64,000 nt of DNA from Hirsutella rhossiliensis (Eukaryota > Ascomycota > Sordariomycetes > Hypocreales > Ophiocordycipitaceae), in NCBI RefSeq assembly GCF_020360975.1, contig NW_025408681.1:992001-1056000 (forward strand), in the 5' to 3' direction. Below are positions 45,594 to 56,370 of this stretch, one piece after another (positions within the stretch are counted from its first letter, which is position 1; the number at the start of each line of letters is the position of its first letter). The position numbers were made by a program, and so were the translations under genes. The notes under the pieces were generated by a model. The model had not been told where the DNA came from. It saw only the letters and a list, made by a program, of their open reading frames with translations, and ran no database searches.

Positions 45594-46353
45594 GGCTTCC
45601 GACGGAGCCCCGCCGGGCCTGCTTTTTCTCTTAGAGTTTCAAAGATCAAGGTGGCGCAAGGCTGGAGGCTGCCGCGGCAGGATGATAGGTGTAGGCGAGT
45701 GACGGGCGGTGATGGTGTTCGGGGCTGGCGTTAGCATATGCGTGCACTACGCTGGGGCGAGGGAGACGAATAAACAGTCACGGCATTTTGTAAACGGAAT
45801 ACGGGTGGTGTGTTGCAAACGGGACAAACAAATCTGCCTCCCGAGACGGCGGTCGCTGAGCGACGGGCAACGTGAACTTGCCAGGCCGGCCCTTGGCAGC
45901 CGGGGAACGGATGGCGCAGTGAATCCATTGGAGCGAGCAAACGAGTAGACAAGGTCAGACGGCCGGGCTTTGTTGGAACAAAGACGTGGACTTGTAGTCG
46001 AAAAGCCTCGTCTATGACACGTTTGCACGGGTAGGAAAGATGTTGGTCCAAGTTAATGATGCGGCTCAAAAAGGACATTTACGTAATTACGTAATTACTA
46101 TCCTGGGGTGTTTCATCGTTGCGGAAAGGGCCAAGACAAGCACGGGGCCGTCCAGAGCTCGGGACGCGGCGGCGCAAACCGGTCAGCGCGGGTTCTATCG
46201 GCTCAAAGTGACATGGCCGCGCGACCGACTCTCCCTTTACCCTCGGCATCGCCCAGTCCCGGAGACCAAAGGCCACCACCGCCTCCCCTCGATCCAGATA
46301 CATCTCTTCTCAGAGGCATCAGAGGCACCAGGGACTGCCGCGCTCTCGCCAGA
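45594..46353. promoter_or_regulatory. Divergent upstream region, small membrane protein and BCKDHA
   Basis: 760 bp between two diverging start codons; it should contain both promoters. Contains a TACGTAATTACGTAATTAC repeat near 46080-46099. No coding region is supported. Confidence 0.45.
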
Positions 46354-47765
46354 ATGAAGTCCCCATTCCTGCGGCGCCTCCCTCTGCGGAGGGCTGCGTC
46401 CATGGCCAAGCCCGCCGTCGCCATAGCCCGCGCAGCCAGCAGCAGCGTCTCGCAAAGACCAAACTCCGACTACGTCTCCTTCCCCGGCGCCCTCAAGAGC
46501 GCCTTTGCGAGCGAGCTGCGCTTCGAAACCCCCGCCTCGTACGCGGCGCTGCCCACCTACCGCGTCGTCGACCAGCACGGCAAGGTGGTGGACCAGTCCT
46601 TCCAGGCGGACATTTCCGACGAGCAAGTCGTCGAGCTGTACAAGAACATGCTGTACATATCCATCATGGACCTCATCATGTTCGATGCGCAGCGCCAAGG
46701 CCGCCTCAGCTTCTACATGGTGAGCGCCGGCGAGGAGGCTGTCAGCGTGGGCAGCGCGAGCGTCCTGGACCCGGAGGATCCCGTCTACTGCCAGTACCGG
46801 GAGCAGGGCTTCTTCAAGCAAAGAGGCTTCACCACGAAGGAGTTTATGTCGCAGCTGTTTGCCAATAAGAACGATACCGGCAAGGGGAGAAACATGCCCA
46901 TCCACTACGGCTCCGGGCGGCTGCACATTGTGAGTCTTCGCGGCCTCTCCACGTGCACATGCATGGCTGACGCCGCAATTTACTCGTCAAGCACACCGTC
47001 TCCTCGCCTCTTGCAACGCAGATGCCGCAAGCGTCGGGAGCTGGCTACGCACTCAAGATACAGAGGATGCAGGAACCCAAGTCCAAGCCCCGGGTGGCCG
47101 TGTGCTTCTTTGGCGAGGGGGCGGCCAGCGAGGGCGACTTCCACGCCGCCATGAACATTGCTGCCACGCGCTCGTGTCCCGTCGTCTTCATCTGCCGCAA
47201 CAACGGCTATGCTATCTCGACGCCGACCCTGGAGCAGTACCGGGGAGACGGCATCGCCAGTCGCGGCATCGGCTACGGGATAGACACGATCCGCATCGAC
47301 GGCAACGACATCTGGGCGGTCCGGGAAGCCGTCAAGAAGGCACGCGAGATGGCGCTCCAGGACGGCGGGAAGCCGGTGCTGATCGAGTGCATGACGTACC
47401 GCGTCTCCCACCATAGCACCTCTGACGACTCGTTTGCCTACCGGGCGCGGGTCGAGGTGGAGGACTGGAAGAGGCGCGACAATCCCATCACGCGGCTGAG
47501 GAAGTGGATGGAGACCAAGGGGTGCTGGGACGAGGCCAAGGAGAAGGAGGCCCGGGACAGCCTGCGGCGGGAGATCCTCAAGGGCTTCGCCGAGGCGGAG
47601 AAGGAGAAGAAGCCGGCGCTGCGGGCGATTTTCGAGGACGTATACGAGGAGCTGACGGACGACCTCCGGGACCAGATGGGCCAGCTCAAGGAGATGCTGG
47701 ACAAGTACCCGGACGAGTACGACGTGGCCGAGTTTGAGGGGGGCAAAGACAGCTTGAAGCCGTGA
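46354..47765 (+). CDS. Branched-chain 2-oxoacid dehydrogenase E1 alpha subunit, mitochondrial
   Basis: Two exons (46354-46929 and 46992-47765) across a 62-nt phase-0 intron (GTGAGT, GGCTGACGC branch, GTCAAG); 449 residues. It is the thiamine-diphosphate-binding subunit of the complex that decarboxylates keto acids from Leu, Ile and Val. The N-terminus (MKSPFLRRLPLRRAASMAKP) is a mitochondrial presequence. Family blocks: TYRVVDQHGKVVD, YKNMLYISIMDLIMFDAQRQ, RLSFYMVSAGEEAVSVGSAS, QYREQGFF, MPIHYGSG, then after the intron HTVSSPLATQMPQASGAGYA, the cofactor-binding GEGAASEGDFHAAMN...RNNGYAIS, and YRVSHHSTSDDSFAYR with the Ser phosphorylated by the BCKDH kinase in animals. Length and order match the family. 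Confidence 0.97.
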
Positions 47766-49517
47766 GGCGGCGGGGGGTCATGGAGAGAGAGTCAAAGATA
47801 ACTAAGTATCGCTCAGAAGAGGCACGGCGGCCGCACTTGGACGAGCCGGCCAATCTACATGGTTGGTACTCCGTAGCAACCTAACAATTGCCTGCCAGTT
47901 CTTGCCTGCGAGAATGAGACAGCCGATGATAGTCGTGTACCAGCCACACCCCACTGGAGGTGCCTTGGCTAGCATGGGGTCCGTTAGTCGGTACTTCTGT
48001 TCCGCTAGGCTCTAGTACCGGCGCTCTAGCATGTACCGTACCGTACCATAGCGATGCACCGGGACGGAGTTTGGTGTAACGAGATGGAGCAGTCCGGTGC
48101 CTTTTCAATGACCCTTTTGTCTTGTACGACTGTGGGAGAGGAGAACAGGTTGGATGATCCCGCCAACTGCGGGTATGAAGATAGCCGGGGCTGAGCAATC
48201 AGTGGAGATATTCATGGAACAGTAGCAACGCCGAAGCTTCCAGCCTCAGGTACCCCTCTATCCCGAACAAGTGCAGGTACCCACCTATCTCCTCTACCCA
48301 GGTGTCCGTCTGCTTCCACCTCAACTCACCCGCTTCGAAACGCTTGCCTGACGCACCTCCTGCGACCAGCCATCACCCATCCCATCCCATCACCGTCGAG
48401 CCGAAGCCCCTCGGCCCGCCCCCCGCGACGAGCGTCGATGCGCGAATCCATCCAGCAGCCACTCAGCAAGCCGGTCGACGGCACAGAATCCTAGAGAGAG
48501 CGCCCAACGCCACCGGAACCAAAGGGGTGCCAGCCCTCGGCCGTCTCGTCCTGTTCGGCGCACCGGCTCGCCTCCCTCGTCGTCCTTGACTCCAAAATCT
48601 CCTCTTGTCCCCGTCCTGATTTTACCCCATCTCCTCCGACAGCCTCGCCTCGCCTCGCCTTCTGTGTCTGCTCAGTCGACGGTGCTACCCGCACTCCGCC
48701 TGTCCCGTGCATCGTCGCCCGACTGCAGCCCCGATCCCGCCGCCGACCCTGACGCCGCGCCCGCACCTGCCCTCCTGATGGCGTAGTTTGGGGCATGGCA
48801 GAACGAATATCGGCAGGCGAGAACGAAGTGCGACTTGCCTCGTCCCCGTCGACAGCTTCTGCTGCCGGCCATCAAAGGTATGTCGACTTCCCGCCTTGTC
48901 CTTGCTGGCATCCCTGCCCTCTTCCATCTTCGGTCACCGCGAGGGTCGAGCCTGCCCTTGTTCCCGCTGCATTCGGCTCCTCCCCACGGCCCTGGGCGTT
49001 TGTTTTGGCAAGCCCCAAACGACGTCGGGCCTGCCACTCCCCTCACGGCTGGCTGCCAGTCCCGCCGCCACCCGCGAAGAAGGACTTGTTGCGGCCCTAC
49101 CGCCTGGCCAAGCTGGTCCCTGATTCACCAGCCCCAGCTCCACCGCGCCGCACAGCACCGCGCCGCTATCTTATCCTTGTCCTCCACCTCATTCTCCTTC
49201 TCCCATCGCCCTCATTCTCTTCATCTCTCCGTCCCCTCGACCCGTCTCTCGTTTGCCTTTCCGGTTGATGCCTTTCCCCTCTCTTCCCTCCCGGGCCTGC
49301 CTTGTGGCTGGCGCTCGGATTTGCCTGGCAATTTTGGTCGTCGCCAACCCCGGTTGAAACACTGCCGTTGTGCAGCCAGTCGCCTGTGCAAACCGCCCAC
49401 TCTCGGCCACAGGGCTCAAGCTGTACCCCGTCATACCCTCCCTTCCCCACCTCTGTCACTCGTCTCCTACTCGGCATCGATGGTTCTCGTAGCTCTTTGC
49501 GAAATCTCAGGCCACTC
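47766..49517. other. Long pyrimidine-rich region upstream of UFD4
   Basis: About 1.75 kb. From about 48300 to the UFD4 start the plus strand is strongly C/T-rich and contains several ATG triplets in short frames, as long fungal leaders do. A spliced leader is possible. No protein-coding gene is supported. Confidence 0.55.
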
Positions 49518-52500
49518 ATGTCTCCTAGAATAACCAGGTCCTCAGCTCGCCAAGCAGCGAGCCAGGCAGCTCAAGCTCCAGACACTCCGGCCGCTCCCGC
49601 CTCTGCCCCCAGCGCTCCTGCCGTCTCTCCTCAGCTGGCTCGAAAGCGCAAGGCTTCGTCAACAGACAACAGCCCCCCAACAGCTCCGCACTCCACTTCT
49701 TCGGGTCGACGGTCAAAGAGAAAGAAGATTCCTGAGCCTGCCGCGCCCGCCCCGTCCGTGCCTGCCACCTCGCTCGCGTCGAGGCCGAGGAGGAAGGGAA
49801 AGGCATCCGCCGACATGGACAGCTCAGAGTACGTTTGACGTGTTTGCTGGGTTTCACATCCATGCATTCTTTTCGTGCCCTGAAGCACAGAGACAATCGT
49901 TACTGACGCCGATGCAGCCACGCCATGCCTGGTCCTCCAGATGCCCCAGACAACAACATTCAAGTGTCGAGAAAGTCTAGCCGAAGCAAGAAATCTGTGC
50001 CTGCTGCGCAAGGTTCGTTGTCCCACCCCTGTGCCCGCCATCTTTGCCGCAGAACAGGCGTCTAACAACCTCTCCAGACTCGGGACCTGCTCAGACCCTT
50101 GCCTCGCGGAGGCCCAGGCGATCTGCCAACAACCCTGACGACCCCGACACCACCATGAGCGGAACAGAGGAAAACGTCGAGCCTGGCCCTCCCCCACCCC
50201 CGCCTCCCGTCGAAAGCCCGGCCGATGACGACAGTGAGGATCATGATGACGACGACGAGGGCGTCGAAGAACGTGGCCGATACGATGGGAATGATGAAGA
50301 TGACGACCCATTCGGCGGGTTTGGTGGCCCTGGATCGGGCTTGTCCAATACCCTGCGGGCCTTGACGGGCATGATGTCAGGACTCTCTGGCCGACTTCGG
50401 GAGCTCCTCAACAACATCCGACAAGACGACCTTTCACTCCAAGTCATTGCTCTTCAGGAACTATCCGAGATCCTCTTGGTGTCCAACGAAGATAACCTCT
50501 CGGGACACTTTTCGCCCGATGCATTTGTAAAGGAGCTGGTGCTTCTGATGAACAAGGAAGAGAGCCCGGAGGTCATGCTCTTGGCCTGTCGTTGCCTGGC
50601 AAACCTGATGGAGGCCTTGCCGGCGAGCGTGGCCAACGTTGTCTATGGGAACGCGGTCCCTGTCCTTTGCCAGAAGCTCCTCGAGATTTCCTTCATCGAC
50701 CTGGCCGAGCAAGCCCTCAGCACCCTCGAGAAGATTTCCGCCGAGTACCCGTCGAGCATTGTCCGCGAGGGAGGACTTACGGCTTGCCTGTCATACCTCG
50801 ACTTCTTCGCCACGAGCACCCAGCGAACCGCAGTCACCACGGCGGCCAACTGTTGTCGCAATATTCCAGACGACTCTTTTCCCGTTGTCAAGGAGGTCAT
50901 GCCCATTCTCCTCAACGTCCTCGGTAGCAGCGATCAACGTGTCGTTGAGCAGGCCTCCCTTTGCGTCTCCGGCATCGTCGAAAGCTTCAAGTACCAGTCT
51001 GCGAAGCTCGAAGAGCTGGTGAGCGTGGATCTACTGCGCGTGGTCCTGAGGCTTCTGGTCCCGGGCACCACCAACCTAATTGGGTCCAACATTCACACCC
51101 AGTTTCTCCGCGTCTTGGCGTTCACGGCACGTGCTAGCCCGCGACTCTCCGCCGAGCTCTTCAAACTTAACGTTGTCGAGACACTCTACCAAATCCTGAC
51201 AGGCGTGTCTCCGCCAAGCGGCACCGACGATGTGGCTTCGAAGCTGGACAGCGTTATTGTGATGCAGGCTCTCATCCACCGACCTAGAGAACAGATTGTG
51301 GAAACTCTCAACGTCATTTGCGAGCTGCTGCCGAGTTTGCCACGCAACGCAGACCCGGCTTTCGGAGATTTCATCGAGCTTCATTCTTCGACCGAACCGA
51401 TAACCCCATCTTCCGTGGGCGGCAGGAGCCGGCGGACTCCCAACGATAAGCGGCTCGAGCTTCTGGAGGATTGCAAGGAAGAGGTCCGCCGCTTTGCGTT
51501 GATCATATTCCCGACCTTGACCGATGCCTTTTCCAGCACGGTCAATCTCAGCGTTCGTCAGAAGGTCCTGACTGCACAGCTCAAGATGCTCTCCAACCTT
51601 GACGAGGGCATACTTGCAGAGGCTCTGACCCCGGTCCCGTATGCTTCATTCTTGGCATCGATCCTCTCGCAGCGGGACCATCCCTCTCTGGTGATGTTGG
51701 GTCTTCAGGCCACTGAGCTTCTATCGAGCCGTTTGGACAATATCTATCGTTATCAGCTGTATCGCGAGGGCGTGATTTACGAAATCAACAAGCTTGCCAC
51801 GGAAGAGGAGTCGTCCGACTCGGCTCAGCAGCCTGCGAATGAACCAGGTGACAGTCTTGCCAAGGCACGCAGAGGTTCCGGCGGGGGTAACGACCACGCG
51901 TCGGATTGCGACTCGGTTGATGATGACGAAGGGAACGAGAACAACGATAACGGTGAAGGCGAAGGGCATGATACCTCGGCCGAGGACGACGACGATGAGG
52001 AAGATGAAGAGGATGACGACGAGGAACACGGGGATCACGATCATGAGCCGATCCCCGGCGATATGTCTCCCGCGAGCTCCCGAGGATCCACCATGTCGCT
52101 TGACATGCCCCCTCATCGGTACGCATCCGACATCCGGTCCATGAAGTCTCGCATTCGCGATGTTGCCAAGAGGTTCCTCGACACTCATGAAAGTGAGGGC
52201 CATGGCCAGGCCATGAAGGCCAAAGCCGCCGCCATTCTTGGCGACCTCTCCGATCTGGCCGGAGAGCTGGACGCTTTTTACCTGAAGCGAACTTCGGGCG
52301 ATCTTTCAGCTCAAAAGGGCAAAGGCCTGTTCTACAAGTTGGCTGCTTACTTTGACACCGACGTGCTGGAGAGCGTCACCAGCGCCGAGCTGCTCGCATC
52401 GGGCCTTGTGCGTACCCTTCTCGACGTGTTCAGTAATCCAGACGAAGAGCTCGCGCGCGCAGCACAGTCGACGTTCTTGGAAGTCTTCATGGGCCGTGCG

Positions 52501-55477
52501 CTCAAGTCCAGACCCAAGACCACCACGGCAGAGTCGCCAGCGACTCCGTTTAGCGTGATGATACACAAACTGCAGGACTTGCTCAGTAGGTCGGAGCATT
52601 TCGAAGTTATCACTGTGCATCACAACACATTTGATGGGAACCGGAGCAGCCCCGCCTCAATGCTCGGCAAGCAGATTCGGCTTCGACTGGTTGCAGACGA
52701 CGAGTCCAACATCCCTCGGCCGTACAGAAACATCATGGTGTCCATCCATGCGATTGCAACGTTCAAGTCTTTGGACGACTACCTCCGCCCCCGTATCAGC
52801 TTGGCAGAACGCCCCCATGGCTCGCGACGGGACGGACTTGCCAGAGCATTTGCGGCGATATCCGGCGCGGGAGGTCTGCCCCTGAGCAGCGCGGCGGCTG
52901 CCCGCCTTGTCGACAGGTCGCCATTCTCAGGAGGTCCACCCCCCCCCCCTCCTCCGCCGCCCCCTCCGGCGGCCTCGACGCCTTCTGGATCTAGATATTC
53001 CCGGAGATCGAAGAGCAGGAGCTTCTCGCAGTCGAACGACGCCTCGACGTCAGAACAGGCCGCAGGTCCGTCTCGCGGCAAAGGCACCCTGCGACGCTCC
53101 TCTCGGCGCCATGTCGTCTCGACCGAGACCCCTCCACCCCCTCGTCCGCCGACCACCGAAGACGATGTGCCCCAAAACACCCTGGAGTGTGCTGATGAGA
53201 GGCAGCTGTCGGACGAAGAGGAAGATGAAGACGACAGCGGCGCCCTGGATGCCATAGTTGGCGAGCTGGATGAGGATATGGCCCAAGACACCTCGGCACC
53301 TGAGCCATCTGCTGTCAATCTCGAAGTCGCCACTGGCGGTAGAATCACTGCTCGCAAGGACGACGGAACCAGGGTTCCGACACCTGCAGGAAGCAGCCTG
53401 GCTACCCGCAGCAGCGACCCGTCAGTCTCCGGGTCTGCGCGGGGCACTCCGACACCCTCAGCCACTGCGGCAAGGCCGCCGCAGCCGCCAATGTCCTACG
53501 CTTCGGCCCTCCAGGCTGTACCCCAGGACTGGCACATCGAGTTCAGTCTCGACAGCAGGGTTATTCCGAACGAGACGACCATTTATCGCGCCGTGCACAC
53601 CTCGACCGCGACCAACTCGGACGACCTGTTGAGCCGAAGCATCTGGTCTGCCACTCATCCGATCAAGTTTAGGCGAGTACCCGGGCCACCGCCGGCGGAA
53701 TCGCAGGCGTTTGGGTCCAATTTTGAAGCTGAGGCGGACGCCGAGAGCGGAATACCTGCCTCGCTTGCCAAGTACCCGACGACGGCCTCTATCCTGCACC
53801 TCTTGAACATTCTCCACGAGCTCAACGCCAACATCGAGGACATTTTGGTGGAGAACGGGACCGGCGCCATCAGCGTCAACGTCGAGCCGCCGTCTCAGTT
53901 TGTCAATACAAAACTCACTGCCAAGCTGAACCGCCAGCTCGAAGAGCCTCTTATCGTGGCCAGCAGCTGCCTGCCGAGCTGGTCCGAAGATCTCGCCCGC
54001 CTTTATCCCTTCCTTTTTCCGTTTGAAACTCGGCATCTCTTCCTCCAGTCAACATCGTTTGGATATGCCCGATCGATGGCAAGGTGGCAGAATGCTCAGT
54101 CGGCGGACGAAAACCGCCGGGACCGCAACAACGACCGGCCGTTCCTCGGGCGCCTCCAGCGGCAGAAGGTGCGGATCTCGCGACTCAAGATTCTCGAATC
54201 GGCTCTCAAGGTCATGGATTTGTACGGAGCGTCCCAAAGCATCCTGGAAGTTGAGTACTTTGAAGAGGTGGGCACCGGGCTGGGGCCGACCCTGGAGTTC
54301 TACTCGACAGTGTCTCAAGAATTCTCCAAGAAGAAGCTCAAGCTCTGGCGCGAGGTGGACTCCATGGGAGCAGACGAGTTTGTCTTCGGCCAGACTGGGC
54401 TCTTCCCACGTCCCCTCAGTCAGGAGGAAGTCGGCTCGCCCAACGGGGAACGCATTCTTCATCTCTTCAAGATGCTCGGCAAGTTTGTGGCACGATCCAT
54501 GATTGACTCTCGCATCATCGATATACACTTCAACCCCATCTTTTTCCGGATTGGAGATGGACCCTCCACCGGCGTCAAGCCCTCTCTGGGCGCCGTGAAA
54601 ATGGTTGATCCAGGCCTGGCGCGCTCGTTGAAAGTCATTAAGAAGTTTTCGCTGGCCAAGAAGGAGATTGACGAGGACCCCAACCGCTCACCTGCTCAGA
54701 AAGTCGCCGACACGACAGACCTCGTCGTGGATAACGTCAGACTCGAGGATCTCTGTTTGGACTTTACCCTGCCCGGCTACCCGAGCATTGAACTGGGGGT
54801 CAACGGATCCCACAAGCGAGTGACGATGGAGAATGTGGACTCTTACCTCGACGACGTCATTGACATGACCCTTGGGTCGGGCGTGCGCCATCAAGTGGAT
54901 GCCTTCCGAGCGGGATTTTCACAAGTCTTTCCGTACTCGGCCCTCAGCGCCTTCACGCCCGATGAGCTGGTCAGCTTGTTTGGCAAGGTCAACGAGGACT
55001 GGTCTCTGGAGAGTATGCGCACCGTCGCATTGCGAATGTTTATGAGCGTTTGCTAATCGATCAATAGCTCTCACCGACTCCATCAAGGCTGATCATGGCT
55101 ACAACATGGATAGCCGAAGCGTGAGGAACCTGTTGCAGTCGATGAGTGAGTTCGACGCACAGCAGCGGCGCGAGTTTCTGCAGTTCACTACCGGTAGCCC
55201 AAAGCTTCCCATTGGAGGTACGTTGACTTTCGTTCCCGCCGATCAATCTGTTGTGCCAACGACTGACTCTCACCAAACAGGCTTTAGGAGCTTGACTCCC
55301 ATGTTCACCGTGGTGTGCAAGCCCAGCGAGGCGCCCTACACGTCTGATGACTACCTCCCCAGTGTCATGACGTGTGTGAACTACTTGAAATTGCCCGACT
55401 ACACTACCGTCGGCATTATGAAGAAGCAGCTGTTCACGGCGATGAAGGAGGGTCAAGGGGCCTTCCACCTGTCGTGA
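49518..55477 (+). CDS. HECT-type E3 ubiquitin-protein ligase, UFD4/TRIP12 type
   Basis: Exons 49518-49828, 49918-50012, 50078-55012, 55068-55217 and 55281-55477 give 1,895 residues. UFD4 ligases build chains on ubiquitin-fusion and N-degron substrates. The N-terminus is a basic Ser/Pro-rich tail with a nuclear-signal-like RRSKRKKIPE. An armadillo-like repeat region (about residues 220-560) starts near LRALTGMMSGLSGRLRELL. Acidic runs and a PPPPPPPPPP tract lie in the middle linker. The HECT domain fills the last 380 or so residues: VEYFEEVGTGLGPTLEFYS, GKFVARSMIDSRIIDIHFNP, LGVNGSHKRVTMENVDSYLD, SVMTCVNYLKLPDY with the catalytic Cys near 1862, and the end AMKEGQGAFHLS. Two short introns fall inside the HECT domain; reading past the first gives a false stop at 55056. 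The start is the first ATG of the frame with a plausible context. Confidence 0.95.
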
Positions 55478-56370
55478 GCGTATTGGAAGACTTATCGGAA
55501 CGCATCACAGCCCATGGAGACTAAGTGGCCGGTCCCAGCGAGCTATAGGCTTAGAGCTTTACCAGGTGCTAGCCACCTAGGCACGTGTATTAAACCAAAA
55601 AAAAAGAGCGCTTGTTCATAGGCATACTTCGAAAAACACGAGCGGCGCCACTGCTGCGCATTCCACCATACGACACTTTGACGCGCCCCACGATACGACT
55701 AGGGACAAACGAGGAGCCTGAGAGGCAAGTCTGAGGATTCAAGTAGGGAAGCGAGGGGAGAATGAAAAGTAATAGACAATTTCATTGGACTGAGCACCAC
55801 TGGATGACGCCCACAGCGGTTGCGCTTTGAAGCAGGCGAGTCGTAATTGCCGCATAATCTCCCCGGCTGGGATGCTCGGAAAGGGCGGATGATGGGCTGA
55901 GCAATTCGTCTGGCAGGCAGTGGGGAAATGGATGGAGGAGAGGCCCCCTGATAGCTGCAAAAGTCGAGACGCCCTGGCGGGTGTACTTGGGGCGTGGCAA
56001 CAAGAATGAGGCGACGAAGAAAGGGTTGCGAGGGGAAGCGAGGCGTGCGTGGCCAAGGGATGAAATTGCATTTGGTCGGCATGGGGACGGAGGATGCTGG
56101 GACGAAGATCGGGGAAGCTGCGGCGGTTGTCTTGTTTCTTCTAGTGTGCGATTCTGTGTTTACTTCAATATGCTCATATATACACACTCATTCATCCATG
56201 GCAGCGAGGACAAGCATACAGTGCCTCTGCGGATCAAGAACGGCTGCGTTTACAAAGCCAAGCCAAGCCACTTCTCGCCCGTCTTGTCTAATTACCAGCT
56301 CCTCCCCAAGCAAACAGCGCGGCCATAGTCTAAAACGTGGGCCCCTCTCCAAGCCCTTCCCGGGTGCATC
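55478..56370. other. Convergent 3' region
   Basis: 893 bp between the UFD4 stop and the stop of the unrecognised acidic protein. Contains a poly-A run near 55597. No gene is seen. Confidence 0.55.

Noticed and set aside
46080..46099. TACGTAATTACGTAATTAC as a possible regulatory operator
   Set aside because: A short AT-rich repeat in a divergent promoter; no known fungal binding site matches well enough to call it.
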